Shown: in pieces, positions 63,001 through 64,000 of the stretch
Layout of the letters: every line of letters starts with the position of its first letter
How positions within the stretch are numbered: position 1 is the first letter of the stretch
Source: Hydractinia symbiolongicarpus
Lineage: Eukaryota > Cnidaria > Hydrozoa > Anthoathecata > Hydractiniidae
Direction of reading: 5' to 3'
Assembly: GCF_029227915.1 (NCBI RefSeq)
Contig: NC_079883.1
Coordinates: 32,490,001 to 32,554,000, forward strand
Length of the DNA: 64,000 bases
Made by a program: the position numbers and the translations under genes
The notes under the pieces: generated by a model
Told to the model about the DNA's origin: nothing
The model's database searches: none
Seen by the model: the letters and a program-made list of their open reading frames with translations, nothing else

Positions 63001-64000
63001 GTCCCACAGTAAGTAATGACTTATTTATCTGAGTTTTTAAATGAAGCGCTACCACAGCGCCCAGTGTAATCGCTGAGTTCCGGCAATCATGTCAAATTAA
63101 GAAGAATGTTATTTCTTGGAGCCCAATTTCCTCATTTATCACATTTATCAGGTGACAGTCCAAAGTTAGTTCAATTAAGTCCCACAGTCAATCGTTTCAC
63201 AGTTAAAAGCGATGCAACCTAGTAATATCAGATAAATATCGCTAAATACATGTTGGTACGAATATGTGACACAACCGTTGAAACTCAAACGGACTAACAC
63301 CGTTAGAAAGTCAATGAAATGTAGTTATTGAAACTGTCTCTATTTCTTCAGCACGGGATAACGGCTAGGATTGGTCCCACAGTAAGTATTGACTTATTTA
63401 TCTGAGTTTTTAAATGAAGCGCTACCACAGCGCCCAGTGTAATCGCTGAGTTCCAGCAATCACGTCAAATTAAGAAGAATATTTTTTCTTCGAGTCCAAT
63501 TGTCTCATTTTTCACATTTATCAGGTCACAGTCCAAATTTAGTTCAATTAAGTCCCACAGTCAATCGTTTCATTGTCAAAAGCAATGCAACCTAGTAATA
63601 TCAAAAAAATATCGCTAAATACATGTTGGTACGAATATGTGACACAACCGTTAAAACTCAAACGGACTGACACCGTTAGAAAGTCAATGAAATGTAGTTT
63701 TTGAAACTGTGGCTATTTTCTCAGCGCGCGATAACGTCTAGGATTGGTCCCACAATAAAAAAATGACTTTTTTTATCTTAATTCTTAAATGAAACGTTAC
63801 CACAGAGCCAAGTGTAATCGATGAGTTTCCGCAATCATTTCATATTATGAAGAATGTAATTTCTTGTAGTCCAATTGTCTCCTTTATCACATTTATCAGG
63901 TGACAGTCCAAAGTTAGTTCAATTAAGTCCCACAGTCAATCGTTTCATAGTTAAAAGCGATGCAACCTAGTAATATTAGAAAAATATCGCTAAATACATG
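57058..64000. repeat. Satellite array, segment 4 (about 18-19 monomers)
   Basis: The satellite continues in phase from AAATGAAGCGTTACC and runs off the end of the window inside a monomer that began at 63812. Most of 57975-61317 is shared with blocks at 46.8-52.3 kb. From about 61.7 kb the monomers again resemble those at 39.9-40.8 kb (TGTAGTCC, GAGCCAAGTGTAATCGATG). An open frame at 61204-61389 is satellite sequence. No gene was found. Confidence 0.97.
58587..61317. repeat. Satellite block of about 2.7 kb, copy 2
   Basis: This is the counterpart of 49615-52345 at an offset of 8,972 bp. It carries the same sequence of monomer types, including the A9-run monomer at 60093 and the AATAGGAGATAAA monomer near 60986. 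It differs by scattered substitutions, for example CGGGAATCATG at 51117 where this copy has CGGCAATCATG. Confidence 0.85.

Noticed and set aside
1-64000. Telomeric repeats, tRNA, rRNA or a CENP-B box
   Set aside because: I saw no TTAGG/TTAGGG arrays, no tRNA- or rRNA-like segments, and no match to the vertebrate CENP-B box in the monomer.

Overview
The window is almost entirely one tandem satellite DNA. An AT-rich monomer averaging about 373-374 bp is repeated head to tail roughly 163 times, from the first base to the last, so the array runs past both ends of the window. There is no cellular gene, tRNA, rRNA or CRISPR array. Multi-level satellite structure, a non-LTR retrotransposon and TTAA-targeted DNA transposons all point to a eukaryotic, probably invertebrate metazoan, heterochromatic region (pericentromeric, centromeric or subtelomeric). 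The species and exact chromosomal setting cannot be read from the sequence.

Layout: satellite 1-31470; a 740-bp non-autonomous DNA transposon 31475-32214 flanked by TTAA duplications; satellite 32219-41429; a 5'-truncated LINE with a reverse-transcriptase frame 41430-42880; satellite 42881-56311; a second copy of the same DNA transposon, 738 bp, 56316-57053, also flanked by TTAA; satellite 57058-64000. The intact neighbours of each insertion act as 'empty sites', so all three insertion points can be placed to within a few bases.

The satellite is organised in layers. Monomer types recur in a fixed order as higher-order repeats. Examples are a 5-monomer (~1.87 kb) unit with a 4-monomer deletion variant between 5992 and 10.85 kb; a 10-monomer (3,730 bp) tandem duplication at 16265-23724 that is about 99.7% identical; a block present three times at 29-37.5 kb; and a ~2.7-kb block repeated 24 monomers away (49.6-52.3 kb and 58.6-61.3 kb). 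Monomer subfamilies occupy domains: one family dominates 1-17.5 kb, a variant with a short internal deletion dominates about 18-30 kb and recurs to 38 kb, and a third set dominates 38-64 kb. This is the pattern expected of repeated unequal crossing over and conversion.

The only real coding sequence is the decayed reverse-transcriptase fragment of the LINE (intact frame 41557-42717, with a further RT piece upstream in another frame). Other open frames are chance openings in the satellite. No genes act together here. The biological content is the array's evolutionary history and the transposons that record it.
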